Positions 1-7,943 of a stretch of DNA of 54,210 nt are shown in pieces. Position 1 is the stretch's first letter. Each line of letters begins with the position of its first letter. The translations under genes and the position numbers were made by a program. The notes beneath the pieces were generated by a model, which was given only the letters and a program-made list of their open reading frames with translations, ran no database searches and was not told the origin of the DNA. Location: positions 1 to 54,210 of the forward strand of contig JALHHH010000030.1 of the NCBI GenBank assembly GCA_022837485.1, in the 5' to 3' direction. The DNA comes from Bacteroidales bacterium (GTDB lineage: Bacteria > Bacteroidota > Bacteroidia > Bacteroidales > Lentimicrobiaceae).

Positions 1-367
1 GAGAACCCGTGACGGTGCAGCCGAGATCGACCCTGAGGTTTTCTTTACCATCCACCATAAGCCAGAGTCCTTCGGGAGATGTAATAACAATTTCACCCTC
101 CTCCCGGATACGGATACGGTCGTCGCCGATCATTTTTTCCGATTCTCCGTAAAAAGGAACCGGATTCACGGGAGTAATCGAAACCTGCCCGCTGCCGCTG
201 ACGTTAACGCCCGTTATGGCCAGTTTCTGAAACGAGGGGAAGGTTCGGGTATATTCAAGGGTGAGAGTGCCTGTGTAGTCTTTGCCGGGATTAATGTCAT
301 CCTCTTTCTTATCGCAGGCTGTCAATAAGGAAAGAAACAATGACACCAGCAGAATAATCCGTGCCAT
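1..367 (-). CDS. Partial lipoprotein, C-terminus off the left edge
   Basis: An open frame starts at the ATG at 367 and runs leftward off the window for 122 codons without a stop. The first 18 residues form a lipoprotein signal: a short basic start (MAR), a hydrophobic stretch, then LLTAC with the lipobox cysteine, followed by an acidic DKKEDD linker. This predicts export and lipidation, with the mature protein anchored in the periplasm or on the surface. The rest is beta-rich and polar with no domain I recognise. Function unknown. The nearby upstream CAT at 373-375 lies in another frame, so 367 is the supported start. Confidence 0.75.
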   Translation of the reverse strand, partial: MARIILLVSLFLSLLTACDKKEDDINPGKDYTGTLTLEYTRTFPSFQKLAITGVNVSGSGQVSITPVNPVPFYGESEKMIGDDRIRIREEGEIVITSPEGLWLMVDGKENLRVDLGCTVTGS

Positions 368-786
368 GATGCCATATTTTTGGTTTTCGGCAATATACAA
401 AAAAAAATCGGGAAAACCAAGAAAAGACCGACAATTAAAGGAATTGGGGTAATTCGTTATTTGATGTGCCGGAGTTAAAGATGTACCTGGTAATTTGTAA
501 TGTATTTATAAAATAGTTTCACAGAGATGTGCACAGAGAAGGCGTACAGATTCAAAGTGGGTTGTATTCTTCTCAGTGTTACTCCATGATACCTCGGTGA
601 GCGCTGTGTAATTGTTTATTTTACAAGGATCCAACGAGTCACATTTTAAAGGATAAACCTTTAACCCGTAAGGATTATTTTTTTCTGATAATTATTTGAT
701 TTTTAATGACCTGGTAGTAAACCCGATGGGAAAAACCAGCGCATCATTTAACGAAAAACCCGGGAATTGCCATTTAAATCGGATAC
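368..786. other. Non-coding gap with a degenerate CACAGAG repeat
   Basis: This 419-base gap has no convincing gene. Around 519-542 it holds CACAGAG-type words (ACAGAGATGTGCACAGAGAA) that resemble the longer tandem repeat at 15630-15905, so it is probably a decayed copy of the same dispersed family. The remainder is AT-rich. I see no TAnnTTTG box clearly assignable to the left lipoprotein gene. Confidence 0.4.
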
Positions 787-1503
787 CTATTCCCCGAAAG
801 GGGTAAGAGCGGGACCGTTTAACTCGATGAGCGTTACAAAACCCAGTTTTTCGATGGTATCAAAGCAATTCAGCCATTCGTTGTAGGGGTCGGGACATTT
901 TGAGCTGATGCCGGACTTTCTAAATCCGCCGGGGCCTGCATTTACATACAAACCGCTATCCCAGGTATCGATTCTCAGGAGGCAATCCTGGATGACGGCG
1001 GACATCTCGTCCGTTTCCTCACCGGTAAAATCGAGGGTACGGCGATACATCCTGCAGGCCAGATGCCGGTATTGTCCGGCAATTGTCCGGATTTCATCGC
1101 TTTTCAGGCCGGATTCCGGAACTTTGAGTGCAGTAAATGGTGCGGAGAGTATTTCCGGTGAATTTTCTTCAAAATAAGAGAGAGCAGCATCGGCATCAAT
1201 GGTAAGGATCTGAATCCAGTCCTGCGATTCTGCTTCGGGACTTTCGTCGCCCATGGTAAAACACAATCTGTAACCATGGAAATAACCCTCATGGACCTCA
1301 AGAACTTTATCGGGTTTATTCTCGCTGATAAAATGTTCCAGCAGAACTTCCGCCCCGGTATTGGAAAGAAACAGGCGTCCGATTCCGTTTACCGAATAGG
1401 GTACCGCATCGGGATAGGGAACCAGTTCTATGCGCTGGGCGGACACCGGCTGAACTGAAAACAACAAGATCAGCCCCGCTATTACCGTCTTCAAATTATT
1501 CAT
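787..1503 (-). CDS. Secreted hypothetical protein, 238 aa
   Basis: Not recognised. The start is taken at ATG 1503 (MNNLK...). An in-frame TTG at 1509 would add only two residues. Residues 1-22 form a type I signal peptide ending in VSA-QR, so the product should be periplasmic or secreted. The mature part is acidic and has four cysteines. No catalytic motif is visible. It stands alone between two non-coding gaps, and no TAnnTTTG box is obvious upstream. The 293 bases between it and aspS show only AT-rich sequence. Confidence 0.7.
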   Translation of the reverse strand: MNNLKTVIAGLILLFSVQPVSAQRIELVPYPDAVPYSVNGIGRLFLSNTGAEVLLEHFISENKPDKVLEVHEGYFHGYRLCFTMGDESPEAESQDWIQILTIDADAALSYFEENSPEILSAPFTALKVPESGLKSDEIRTIAGQYRHLACRMYRRTLDFTGEETDEMSAVIQDCLLRIDTWDSGLYVNAGPGGFRKSGISSKCPDPYNEWLNCFDTIEKLGFVTLIELNGPALTPFGE

Positions 1504-1796
1504 ACACAAATGGCTGCTATATTCGTTCGATCAGAGCATCCCCTCTAAACCAACTATAAATCTGAATAATCATATATCCCTGTTTTTGAGAAAAGTAATA
1601 CCTGAAATCAATATTTTTTTGAATGCAGGTTTCCTTAGAAAAAAGGGGGAAAGCGCCCGCCGGGCTATTTCGTCTGCAGCAGAAACGCAATAATTTTTTT
1701 AATTAGAAGCGCTAGAAGTGTAAGCAGCATGCCTTGAATCTTAAGAAACTTCCGGTTTTATAAAATGATTAATTTCGCACTTTCAAATTTTAACCT

Positions 1797-3557
1797 ATGT
1801 TACGTACACATACCTGCGGAGAATTAAATCTCGACCATACCGGAATTACAGTTACCCTTTCAGGCTGGATACAGCGTTCGCGCGACCTTGGCGGGATGAC
1901 ATTCATTGATCTGCGCGACCGTTACGGCATCACACAGTTGGTTTTCAATATGGAAACCAATGCCGTCCTGTGCGAATCGGCCCGCAGGCTCGGACGTGAA
2001 TTTGTTATTTCCGTCACCGGGACGGTTGCCGAACGAAGCAATAAGAACCTGAAAATCCCTACAGGAGAAATTGAAATCATCGTTAACCGGCTTGAGGTTC
2101 TGAATTCATCGAAAATTCCTCCCTTCACCATCGAAGACAATACCGACGGGGGGGATGAGCTCCGGATGAAATACCGCTACCTCGACCTTCGCCGGAATCC
2201 GGTACGCGACAACCTGTTGCTGAGGCACCGCATGGCCATAGAAACCCGCAACTACATGAACAACGTTGGGTTTATTGAAGTGGAAACACCGGTACTTATA
2301 AAATCAACGCCCGAAGGAGCCCGCGATTTTGTTGTACCCTCGCGTATGAACGAAGGTCAGTTCTATGCCCTCCCGCAGTCGCCCCAAACCTTCAAGCAAC
2401 TGCTGATGGTTGCCGGATTCGACAAGTACTTCCAGATTGTAAAATGCTTTCGCGATGAGGATCTGCGTGCCGACCGTCAGCCCGAATTTACGCAGATCGA
2501 CTGTGAGATGTCGTTCGTAACCCAGGACGATATCCTCTCCACCTTCGAAGGACTTACCAAATACCTGTTCCAGACGGTGAAAGGTGTTGATATAGAGGCC
2601 CTGCCGCGCATGACGTTTGCCGATGCCATGAAATACTACGGCAACGACAAGCCCGACATCCGCTTCGGGATGACCTTTGTGGAGATTACAGACCTGGTAA
2701 AGGGAAAGGATTTTAAAGTATTTGACGATGCCTCGCTCGTAGCCGGAATCAATGCCGCCGGATGCGCTTCTTTCACCCGCAAGCAGCTGGATGCCCTTAC
2801 CGATTTTGTAAAGCGGCCGCAGCTGGGTGCCGGCGGATTAATTTACGTACGTTACAACGAAGACGGTACATTGAAGTCGTCGGTTGATAAGTTCTACAGT
2901 GAGGAGGAGCTGAAAAAGTGGGCGGAGGTCTTTGGGGCAAAACCCGGCGATCTGATGCTGATACTTGCGGGGGATGCCGTTAAAACCCGCAAGGCCTTAT
3001 CGGAACTGCGCCTTGAAATGGGCAACCTGCTTGGACTGCGCAATCCGGAAGTATTTGCTCCTCTCTGGGTGGTTGACTTCCCCCTGCTGGAGTGGGACGA
3101 TGAAACGCAGCGTTATTATGCCATGCACCATCCGTTTACCTCTCCGAAACCGGAAGACATACCTCTGCTCGACAGCGATCCCGGCAAGGTGCGCGCCAAT
3201 GCCTACGACCTGGTCATCAACGGGGTGGAAATCGGAGGAGGATCCATCCGTATTCATAATAAAGATTTGCAGAAGAAAATGTTTACCATCCTGGGTTTCA
3301 GCGATGAGGATGCCCAGGCTCAGTTTGGTTTCCTGATGAACGCCTTTGAATACGGTGCTCCGCCCCACGGCGGCATTGCCTTTGGCTTCGACCGCATGTG
3401 TTCTCTTTTCGGTGGGTCGGACAGCATACGCGATTTTATCGCCTTCCCGAAAAACAATGCCGGCTGCGATGTGATGATCGATGCTCCGGCACCCATCAAA
3501 CAGGAACAGCTCGACGAACTGAAACTTGTAATTAACATTCAGGACCAAAGGGAATGA
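1797..3557 (+). CDS. aspS: Aspartyl-tRNA synthetase
   Basis: Cytosolic class II aminoacyl-tRNA synthetase that charges tRNA-Asp. The 586 residues match the usual bacterial length. The N-terminal OB-fold anticodon-binding domain covers about residues 1-110 (GWIQRSRDLGGMTFIDLRDR). Class II motif 2 is seen in FRDEDLRADRQPEFTQIDCE and motif 3 in GGIAFGFDRM, with the bacterial GAD insertion domain between them (about 290-400). The start ATG is preceded by an AT-rich leader; a weak -7-like box, TAATTTCG, lies near 1769. The stop overlaps the start of the next gene by 4 bases, so the two are probably cotranscribed. Confidence 0.97.
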   Translation: MLRTHTCGELNLDHTGITVTLSGWIQRSRDLGGMTFIDLRDRYGITQLVFNMETNAVLCESARRLGREFVISVTGTVAERSNKNLKIPTGEIEIIVNRLEVLNSSKIPPFTIEDNTDGGDELRMKYRYLDLRRNPVRDNLLLRHRMAIETRNYMNNVGFIEVETPVLIKSTPEGARDFVVPSRMNEGQFYALPQSPQTFKQLLMVAGFDKYFQIVKCFRDEDLRADRQPEFTQIDCEMSFVTQDDILSTFEGLTKYLFQTVKGVDIEALPRMTFADAMKYYGNDKPDIRFGMTFVEITDLVKGKDFKVFDDASLVAGINAAGCASFTRKQLDALTDFVKRPQLGAGGLIYVRYNEDGTLKSSVDKFYSEEELKKWAEVFGAKPGDLMLILAGDAVKTRKALSELRLEMGNLLGLRNPEVFAPLWVVDFPLLEWDDETQRYYAMHHPFTSPKPEDIPLLDSDPGKVRANAYDLVINGVEIGGGSIRIHNKDLQKKMFTILGFSDEDAQAQFGFLMNAFEYGAPPHGGIAFGFDRMCSLFGGSDSIRDFIAFPKNNAGCDVMIDAPAPIKQEQLDELKLVINIQDQRE

Positions 3558-3892
3558 AACCGGTAAAATCGCTGCTTCCGGCCTCCAAATGGCTGCTTCG
3601 GATTACACTGCTCACCTGGCTTTTGCTTCAGCACGGTCAAACAATCCTTGCCCTGAACTACCAGTCGCAAGGCTTTTACCTTGCCCTGGCCTTCGTACTT
3701 TTCGGGGTATTGCTGTTTGCCGGAGGGTTTACGTCCAAACCCTCACTTACCGTAGTGTCGGGACTTCTGCTGAGCCTGCTGTTTGCATACACCATTTACC
3801 TCGGATTTGTTCCCCGGGTAACGGCAGTACAGGTCACTCACCTGCTGCTTCTGTCGGTTTGCCTTTACTTTATTGCATCGGGCAATAAATAG
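3554..3892 (+). CDS. Small four-helix membrane protein, 112 aa
   Basis: Not recognised as a named family. The protein is almost entirely hydrophobic, with four predicted transmembrane segments at about residues 12-32, 40-58, 63-82 and 88-108, and no signal peptide or catalytic residues. It should sit in the inner membrane. Its ATG overlaps the aspS stop (ATGA), which indicates translational coupling to aspS, although nothing in the sequence ties its role to tRNA charging. It converges with the peptide deformylase gene with only two bases between the stops. Confidence 0.75.
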   Translation: MKPVKSLLPASKWLLRITLLTWLLLQHGQTILALNYQSQGFYLALAFVLFGVLLFAGGFTSKPSLTVVSGLLLSLLFAYTIYLGFVPRVTAVQVTHLLLLSVCLYFIASGNK

Positions 3893-3894
3893 AA

Positions 3895-4545
3895 TTACAT
3901 TCCCGGAGGTCCGAGAAAAAGTTCTGTTCCCTCAGGAAGAGGGTAAACGGGAAAACTGAGCTGTTGATCCATTCGGTCGGTAAAAAGTATCCCTTTCAGG
4001 TGGTCGTATTCGTGCTGAAAGATTACGGCCGTGAAGTCTTCGAGCAATTCGGTATGCCATCCTCCTGAAAAATCCCGGTATTCAACCATAATGGCGTAAC
4101 TGCGCAGCACTTCTCCCCTGACACCGGGAATGGAAAGGCAACCTTCTCCACCCCTGCGCTTAAGGGCAGAATAACTCAGGATGACCGGATTAATCATAAA
4201 TTCAAAAGGAAATCCCTGTTTATCAAAGCGTTGAATCCAGAAGGCATTTCGTTTAATGCCCACCTGGGGGGCGGCTATTCCCACCCCGGGGTTGGCTGAA
4301 TCGCGCATACTCAGAAACATACGTTGCGACAACAGACGCACCATAGGATCAAAAGGATCCAGATCCCGGCATTCTGCATTTAAGATTGCTGCATCCCCGG
4401 CATGAGAAGTAGTTAAAACACGCATCATTGCGGTTGTATCGCCGCTGAGCACCAGCGCACGTTCCGGATCCGAATGCTGCTGGGCCTGCAGGCAAACCGA
4501 AAGCAGCACAGCATGTACCAGCAAAATACCGTTTAATCTGTTCAT
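3895..4545 (-). CDS. Peptide deformylase-like protein with signal peptide
   Basis: All three peptide deformylase motifs are present: GVGIAAPQ (motif 1), EGCLS (motif 2, Cys metal ligand) and HEYDHLKG (motif 3, HExxH metal ligands and catalytic Glu). The catalytic core is therefore intact. Unusually, the protein begins with a hydrophobic N-terminus (MNRLNGILLVHAVLLSVCLQAQQ) that reads as a type I signal peptide, followed by a 45-residue extension before the fold. The ATG at 4545 is chosen over an in-frame upstream start at 4611 because a TAnnTTTG box (4560-4567, minus) lies between them. It is probably not the housekeeping Def; an exported metallohydrolase is the inference. The alternative is that the segment is a membrane anchor. 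Confidence 0.85.
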   Translation of the reverse strand: MNRLNGILLVHAVLLSVCLQAQQHSDPERALVLSGDTTAMMRVLTTSHAGDAAILNAECRDLDPFDPMVRLLSQRMFLSMRDSANPGVGIAAPQVGIKRNAFWIQRFDKQGFPFEFMINPVILSYSALKRRGGEGCLSIPGVRGEVLRSYAIMVEYRDFSGGWHTELLEDFTAVIFQHEYDHLKGILFTDRMDQQLSFPVYPLPEGTELFLGPPGM

Positions 4546-4559
4546 AGGTTTGTTTTTTG

Positions 4560-4567
4560 CAAAACTA
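4560..4567 (-). promoter_or_regulatory. -7 box of deformylase-like gene
   Basis: Read on the minus strand this is TAGTTTTG, a match to the Bacteroidota TAnnTTTG box, 14 bases before the ATG at 4545. It supports the shorter start. Confidence 0.55.
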
Positions 4568-4740
4568 CGGTTTAATCCGACCCTTATAATTCGTTGCTTG
4601 TCGCAATACAAAGAAATAATCGCCCGTAATACAGCTCATTGCATTTCAAAAATTAGTGGAATCGTAAACCGGGGCAGAAAAATGCGTAATAAATTACAAC
4701 AAAACCGCCCGGATGAAACGCCGTTTCGCGCGAAAAAATC

Positions 4741-4748
4741 TATCTTTG
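4741..4748 (+). promoter_or_regulatory. -7 box of mgtE leader transcript
   Basis: TATCTTTG matches the Bacteroidota -7 consensus. Transcription would begin near 4755, about 15 bases before the leader ORF and about 115 before mgtE, giving a long structured leader. Confidence 0.65.
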
Positions 4749-4771
4749 CATCCACAATACAATTCCCGACC

Positions 4772-4813
4772 ATGAAAGACGACCCCTATTCGTGTGGCCT
4801 GATTAAACACTAA
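4772..4813 (+). CDS. Putative 13-residue leader peptide of mgtE
   Basis: A short frame encodes MKDDPYSCGLIKH and stops at TAA 4811-4813. It lies between the TATCTTTG promoter and mgtE, starting about 15 bases after the predicted transcription start in an A/C-rich, unstructured stretch typical of translated Bacteroidota leaders. Its stop directly abuts the 5' arm of a hairpin. The early Asp-Asp-Pro resembles the acidic/proline start of the enterobacterial Mg2+ leader peptide MgtL. Such nascent sequences destabilise translating ribosomes at low Mg2+ (established for MgtL). The link to this peptide is inference, and expression is unproven. Confidence 0.45.
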   Translation: MKDDPYSCGLIKH

Positions 4814-4814
4814 C

Positions 4815-4861
4815 CTGCATGGGGGTTCCGTATCTCCTTGCAGTTAATACCCGTAAGGAGA
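4815..4861 (+). promoter_or_regulatory. Mutually exclusive hairpins controlling the mgtE Shine-Dalgarno
   Basis: Hairpin 1 pairs 4815-4824 (CTGCATGGGG) with 4834-4843 (CTCCTTGCAG): nine pairs including one G-T, with one T-T mismatch. Hairpin 2 pairs 4833-4839 (TCTCCTT) with 4855-4861 (AAGGAGA), seven pairs, and would hide the strong ribosome binding site AAGGAG (4855-4860) placed 8 bases before the mgtE ATG. Both need the same CTCCTT segment, so only one can form. Hairpin 1 begins one base after the leader-peptide stop, so a ribosome sitting at that stop would block it and favour the off state. Confidence 0.5.
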
Positions 4862-4868
4862 ACAATCA

Positions 4869-6212
4869 ATGGGTGAAACCGAAATTACCTTTTTCGAAGA
4901 TCTGATCAGGGATAAAGACTGGAGCACGCTCAGGCATGAGCTTGAGGACATGGATCCGGTGCTGATCGCTGAAATAATAGATGAGTTGCCCGAGCAGGAC
5001 GACGTCATCCTGTTCCGTCTGCTGCCAAGGGAACAGGCGAAAAACACCTTCCAGTACCTGGAGCACGACACGCAGGAGCAAATTATAGAAGGGCTTGCCA
5101 AAAATGTTAACCGGGTTGCAGGCTTGCTCAACGACCTGGATCCCGACGATCGTACGGCGTTTTTCGAGGAGCTTCCGGGCAACATTACACAGCGGCTGAT
5201 ACAGCTGTTGTCGCCGGAAGAGCGCATCATTGCCACCCGTCTGCTGGGATATCCAGAGCACAGCATCGGAAGGCTCATGACGCCGGAATTCGTGGCTGTA
5301 AGGCCTGAATATACCGTTGAACAGGCGCTGAAGCACATCCGCATGTACGGCAGGGATTCGGAAACCCTCAATCTGATTTACGTTGTGGATGAGAACTGGA
5401 AACTGATCGACGATATCCGCATCCGGGAAATCATTCTGGCCGATCCCGGGCAGCACATCCGGGACCTTATGGACGAGCATTTCGTATCGCTTAATGCGTT
5501 CGACGATCAGGAAGTGGCCATTCGCGTATTTCAGGACCACGACCGCATCGCATTGCCGGTGCTCGATTCGGACGGATTGCTGCTGGGCATTGTTACGGTC
5601 GACGACGTGATGGACGTTGTGGAAGAGGAAACTACCGAAGACTTTCACAAATTCGGTTCATTCCAGGCGGCCATTGTCAATCCGCTGAAAGCCAAAATCT
5701 TTTTTCTTTATCAGAAACGAATTCTTTGGCTGATCGTCCTGGTTTTTATGAATGTATTTTCGGGAGCGGCTCTGGCTACTTTCGAAGGCGTGATTCAATC
5801 GGCCGTATCGCTGATTTTTTTCCTGCCACTATTGATTGGGAGCGGAGGAAATGCAGGGGCACAGTCAGCTACGCTTATGATCCGATCCCTGGCGATAGGG
5901 GATGTGGAAACAAAAGACTGGTTCAGGCTGCTGGGCAGGGAATTCCTGGTCTCCTTCCTGCTGGGTATTACCATGGCGGCCGGTGTAAGCCTGATCGCCA
6001 GTGTGCGCGCTCCGCAGTACATTGCGGTGGTGGCAATTACCATGGTGCTGGCGGTGATGACCGGCAGCCTTATCGGGATAATCACCCCCTTTATCTTCAC
6101 CAGGCTGAAGCTTGACCCTGCCACAGCCAGTGCTCCGCTGATCACATCCATTGCAGATATTTCCGGAGTTGTGATCTATTTTTCCATTGCTTCCTGGTAT
6201 ATGGGTTTGTAA
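4869..6212 (+). CDS. mgtE: Magnesium transporter MgtE
   Basis: Inner-membrane Mg2+ channel of the MgtE/SLC41 family, 447 residues. The order is the cytosolic MgtE_N helical domain (about 30-130), two CBS domains (about 135-255, with LMTPEFVAV and the second CBS near residues 185-255), a connecting helix, and five transmembrane helices (about 280-447), including the pore segment GSGGNAGAQSATLMIRSLA. The CBS and N domains sense cytosolic Mg2+ and gate the pore in known homologues. The start ATG at 4869 has AAGGAG at ideal spacing, which is unusual for this phylum. Upstream lies a candidate leader-peptide and hairpin switch. Confidence 0.96.
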   Translation: MGETEITFFEDLIRDKDWSTLRHELEDMDPVLIAEIIDELPEQDDVILFRLLPREQAKNTFQYLEHDTQEQIIEGLAKNVNRVAGLLNDLDPDDRTAFFEELPGNITQRLIQLLSPEERIIATRLLGYPEHSIGRLMTPEFVAVRPEYTVEQALKHIRMYGRDSETLNLIYVVDENWKLIDDIRIREIILADPGQHIRDLMDEHFVSLNAFDDQEVAIRVFQDHDRIALPVLDSDGLLLGIVTVDDVMDVVEEETTEDFHKFGSFQAAIVNPLKAKIFFLYQKRILWLIVLVFMNVFSGAALATFEGVIQSAVSLIFFLPLLIGSGGNAGAQSATLMIRSLAIGDVETKDWFRLLGREFLVSFLLGITMAAGVSLIASVRAPQYIAVVAITMVLAVMTGSLIGIITPFIFTRLKLDPATASAPLITSIADISGVVIYFSIASWYMGL

Positions 6213-6281
6213 AGTCCCGCTCCTCCCCTGCCGGGTTTGATTGCCTTTCCGGGAAGGAATCTCTTTTCAGGGGGATTGTTG

Positions 6282-6289
6282 TACTTTTG
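6282..6289 (+). promoter_or_regulatory. -7 box of queuosine transporter gene
   Basis: TACTTTTG, 32 bases before the ATG at 6321. Confidence 0.55.
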
Positions 6290-6320
6290 CAGCCGGATAT
6301 CCTGACCAATACAATATCAA

Positions 6321-7022
6321 ATGACAGACGCAGTACAATCCGGCAAGGTTCATTTCAGGTATTTTGATGTAATCATGGCTCTTTTTGTGGCCATTCTGCT
6401 GATCTCCAACCTTGCCTCAACAAAAATCACTTCCCTTTGGCTGTTTACGTTCGACGGCGGAACCATTCTCTTCCCGCTCAGCTATATTTTCGGGGATATC
6501 CTTACGGAAGTTTACGGTTATCAGCGCTCAAGAAAAGTAATCTGGACCGGTTTCGGAGCTGCTTTGCTGATGTCGCTGGTGCTTTGGATAGTGCAGGAAC
6601 TGCCTCCGGCCTCCGACTGGCCCAATCAGCAGGCCTATGAATCTCTGCTGGGCTTTGTTCCGCGCATTGTACTGGCCAGTCTTGTTGCTTACTTTGCCGG
6701 CGCCTTTTCTAACGCTTACCTGATGTCGAAACTGAAAATCAGGACAAAAGGGAAATACCTGTGGGTTCGGACCATAGGATCCACCCTGCTGGGTGAAGGC
6801 ATCGACACCGCCATTTTCTGCCTGATCGCTTTTTATGGTACCATGCCCGACAGTCTGCTGATCTCGATAATAATTTCCAATTACATTTTCAAATCGGGAG
6901 TTGAAATCGTGTTTACCCCCCTCACCTACCGCATCGTCGGATTTCTAAAAAAACGCGAGCAGGTGGATGTATTCGATACCGGCATCAGCTATAATCCGTT
7001 CCGTTATTTTGTCAAAGAATAG
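6321..7022 (+). CDS. Queuosine precursor transporter, YhhQ/VUT family
   Basis: A 233-residue inner-membrane protein of the DUF165/YhhQ (VUT) family, which imports 7-deazaguanine precursors (preQ0/preQ1) for queuosine tRNA modification. Family features seen are the N-terminal NLASTKI region, FPLSYIFGDILTEVYGY, six or so hydrophobic helices, and WVRTIGSTLLGEGIDTAIF near residues 155-175. Its own promoter box lies upstream, so it seems separate from mgtE. No other queuosine genes are in the window. The transported compound in this organism is inferred from the family. Confidence 0.9.
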   Translation: MTDAVQSGKVHFRYFDVIMALFVAILLISNLASTKITSLWLFTFDGGTILFPLSYIFGDILTEVYGYQRSRKVIWTGFGAALLMSLVLWIVQELPPASDWPNQQAYESLLGFVPRIVLASLVAYFAGAFSNAYLMSKLKIRTKGKYLWVRTIGSTLLGEGIDTAIFCLIAFYGTMPDSLLISIIISNYIFKSGVEIVFTPLTYRIVGFLKKREQVDVFDTGISYNPFRYFVKE

Positions 7023-7061
7023 CAAGTTTACCTGCTGAAAATACCCTGAGCAGTTTTTGCC

Positions 7062-7069
7062 TATCTTTG
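7062..7069 (+). promoter_or_regulatory. -7 box of folB
   Basis: TATCTTTG lies 17 bases before the ATG at 7087 and downstream of an in-frame start at 7057, so it decides the folB start. Confidence 0.6.
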
Positions 7070-7086
7070 TTAAAAACGCACGCATC

Positions 7087-7452
7087 ATGGGCATGATTTC
7101 TATAGAGGGTATGGAGTTTTTCTCCTACCATGGCCATTTTAAAGAAGAGCAGGTTATTGGTACCCGCTTTATGGTCGATTTGTTTATTCAAGTGGATACA
7201 AAACAGGCAGAGCGCAGCGACAGCCTTCACGATACGGTGAATTACCTTTCTGTTTATGAAACGGTTAAACAGGAAATGGAGAAAAAATCCCATTTGCTGG
7301 AGCACGTAGCCCACCGTATCCTGAAAGCGGTTCATACCCGTTTTCCGGATGTGACCGATGCCGAGGTAAAAATTTCCAAACTGAATCCTCCACTGGGCGG
7401 TAAAATGGACAGGGTATGCGTTACCCTGAGCAGCGATGACATCTATGAGTGA
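7087..7452 (+). CDS. folB: Dihydroneopterin aldolase
   Basis: A 121-residue folate-pathway enzyme that converts 7,8-dihydroneopterin to 6-hydroxymethyl-dihydropterin and glycolaldehyde in the cytosol. The family start is seen (MISIEGMEFFSYHG, with Tyr and His after the first strand), then the mid-protein DTVNYLSVYETV segment with the conserved Tyr, SHLLEHVAHRI with the conserved Glu, and a C-terminal VKISKLNPPLGG carrying the catalytic Lys. The start at 7087 is chosen because the promoter lies between it and the upstream in-frame start. The 3' end overlaps the next gene by 8 bases, so they form an operon. Confidence 0.94.
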   Translation: MGMISIEGMEFFSYHGHFKEEQVIGTRFMVDLFIQVDTKQAERSDSLHDTVNYLSVYETVKQEMEKKSHLLEHVAHRILKAVHTRFPDVTDAEVKISKLNPPLGGKMDRVCVTLSSDDIYE

Positions 7453-7657
7453 TAATAAGCCAACGCTGAAAATCTGTCCGCGTTGCGGCAGGAGTTTTGA
7501 GTGCCTGCATGCCCCGGAATGCTGGTGTTTCGATTACAGTATAAGCCCTGAAAACCTTAAAAAGTTAAAGCTTGAATACGATAACTGCCTCTGCCCCGTA
7601 TGCCTGCCCGATTTCGGTGAAAAGGCAGAAAAAGGGTCAGTTACTCCAACTGATTGA
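7445..7657 (+). CDS. Cysteine-rich CWC family protein, 70 aa
   Basis: A small cytosolic protein with CPRCG, CLHAPECWCFD and CLCPVCL, matching the Cys_rich_CWC family. The paired cysteines predict a zinc-binding knuckle. Its biochemical role is unknown in the family. The ATG at 7445 sits inside the folB 3' end (ATGAGTGATAATAA), which indicates translational coupling. An in-frame ATG at 7436 is possible but lies deeper in folB. Confidence 0.85.
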   Translation: MSDNKPTLKICPRCGRSFECLHAPECWCFDYSISPENLKKLKLEYDNCLCPVCLPDFGEKAEKGSVTPTD

Positions 7658-7710
7658 TTTACTGTAATTATTGCAGGAAATCTTTTATATTCGTTTTTTT
7701 GGAATTTTTG

Positions 7711-7718
7711 TATATTTG
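7711..7718 (+). promoter_or_regulatory. -7 box of tRNA-Cys
   Basis: TATATTTG, ending 11 bases before the tRNA 5' end. Confidence 0.65.
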
Positions 7719-7729
7719 CATCCCCAAAG

Positions 7730-7800
7730 GGTCTCGTGGCCGAGTGGCTAGGCAGAGGTCTGCAAAACCTTCTACAGCGGTTCGAATCCGCTCGAGACCT
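7730..7800 (+). tRNA. tRNA-Cys (GCA)
   Basis: A 71-base cloverleaf. The acceptor GGTCTCG (7730-7736) pairs with CGAGACC (7793-7799), and U is the discriminator, as expected for tRNA-Cys. The anticodon loop CTGCAAA places GCA at 7762-7764. The T loop GGTTCGAATCC is present. No CCA is encoded. Its last bases form the left attachment core of the integrated element. Confidence 0.97.
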
Positions 7801-7801
7801 C
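7787..7801 (+). repeat. attL core, 15 bp
   Basis: TCCGCTCGAGACCTC covers the tRNA-Cys 3' end plus one base and is repeated exactly at 14306-14320. The pair marks the integrase crossover sequence. Confidence 0.9.
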
Positions 7802-7812
7802 AAATACTGAAG

Positions 7813-7849
7813 ATAACCGTTTGTAAATTAACGTTTTACAGGCGGTTAT
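7813..7849 (+). terminator. Hairpin after tRNA-Cys carried by the element
   Basis: A 15-bp stem (7813-7827 with 7835-7849, two G-T pairs) with a 7-base loop, followed by TTTTGTTTT. It lies just inside the element and could terminate tRNA-Cys, replacing the host terminator now at 14325-14355. Confidence 0.65.
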
Positions 7850-7856
7850 TTTGTTT

Positions 7857-7878
7857 TACATACAATCCTACATACAAT
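7857..7878 (+). repeat. Left pair of TACATACAAT repeats (candidate integrase arm sites)
   Basis: TACATACAAT occurs at 7857-7866 and 7869-7878, a 12-base period. A matching pair with the same period and orientation sits at the other end of the element (14169-14190). Confidence 0.6.
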
Positions 7879-7943
7879 TTTGCCGATTTACGTGCTGTTT
7901 TGTGTGGTTTTTTTGTCTCGAATTGTGGCGGTGATTTTCAACC

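Noticed and set aside
4550..4813. 87-aa gene upstream of mgtE
   Set aside because: The TATCTTTG promoter lies inside it; only the last 13 codons, downstream of that promoter, are kept as a leader peptide.
4755..4868. M-box (ykoK) magnesium riboswitch before mgtE
   Set aside because: The leader is too short and lacks the recognisable multi-helix M-box core; only two simple alternative hairpins are visible.
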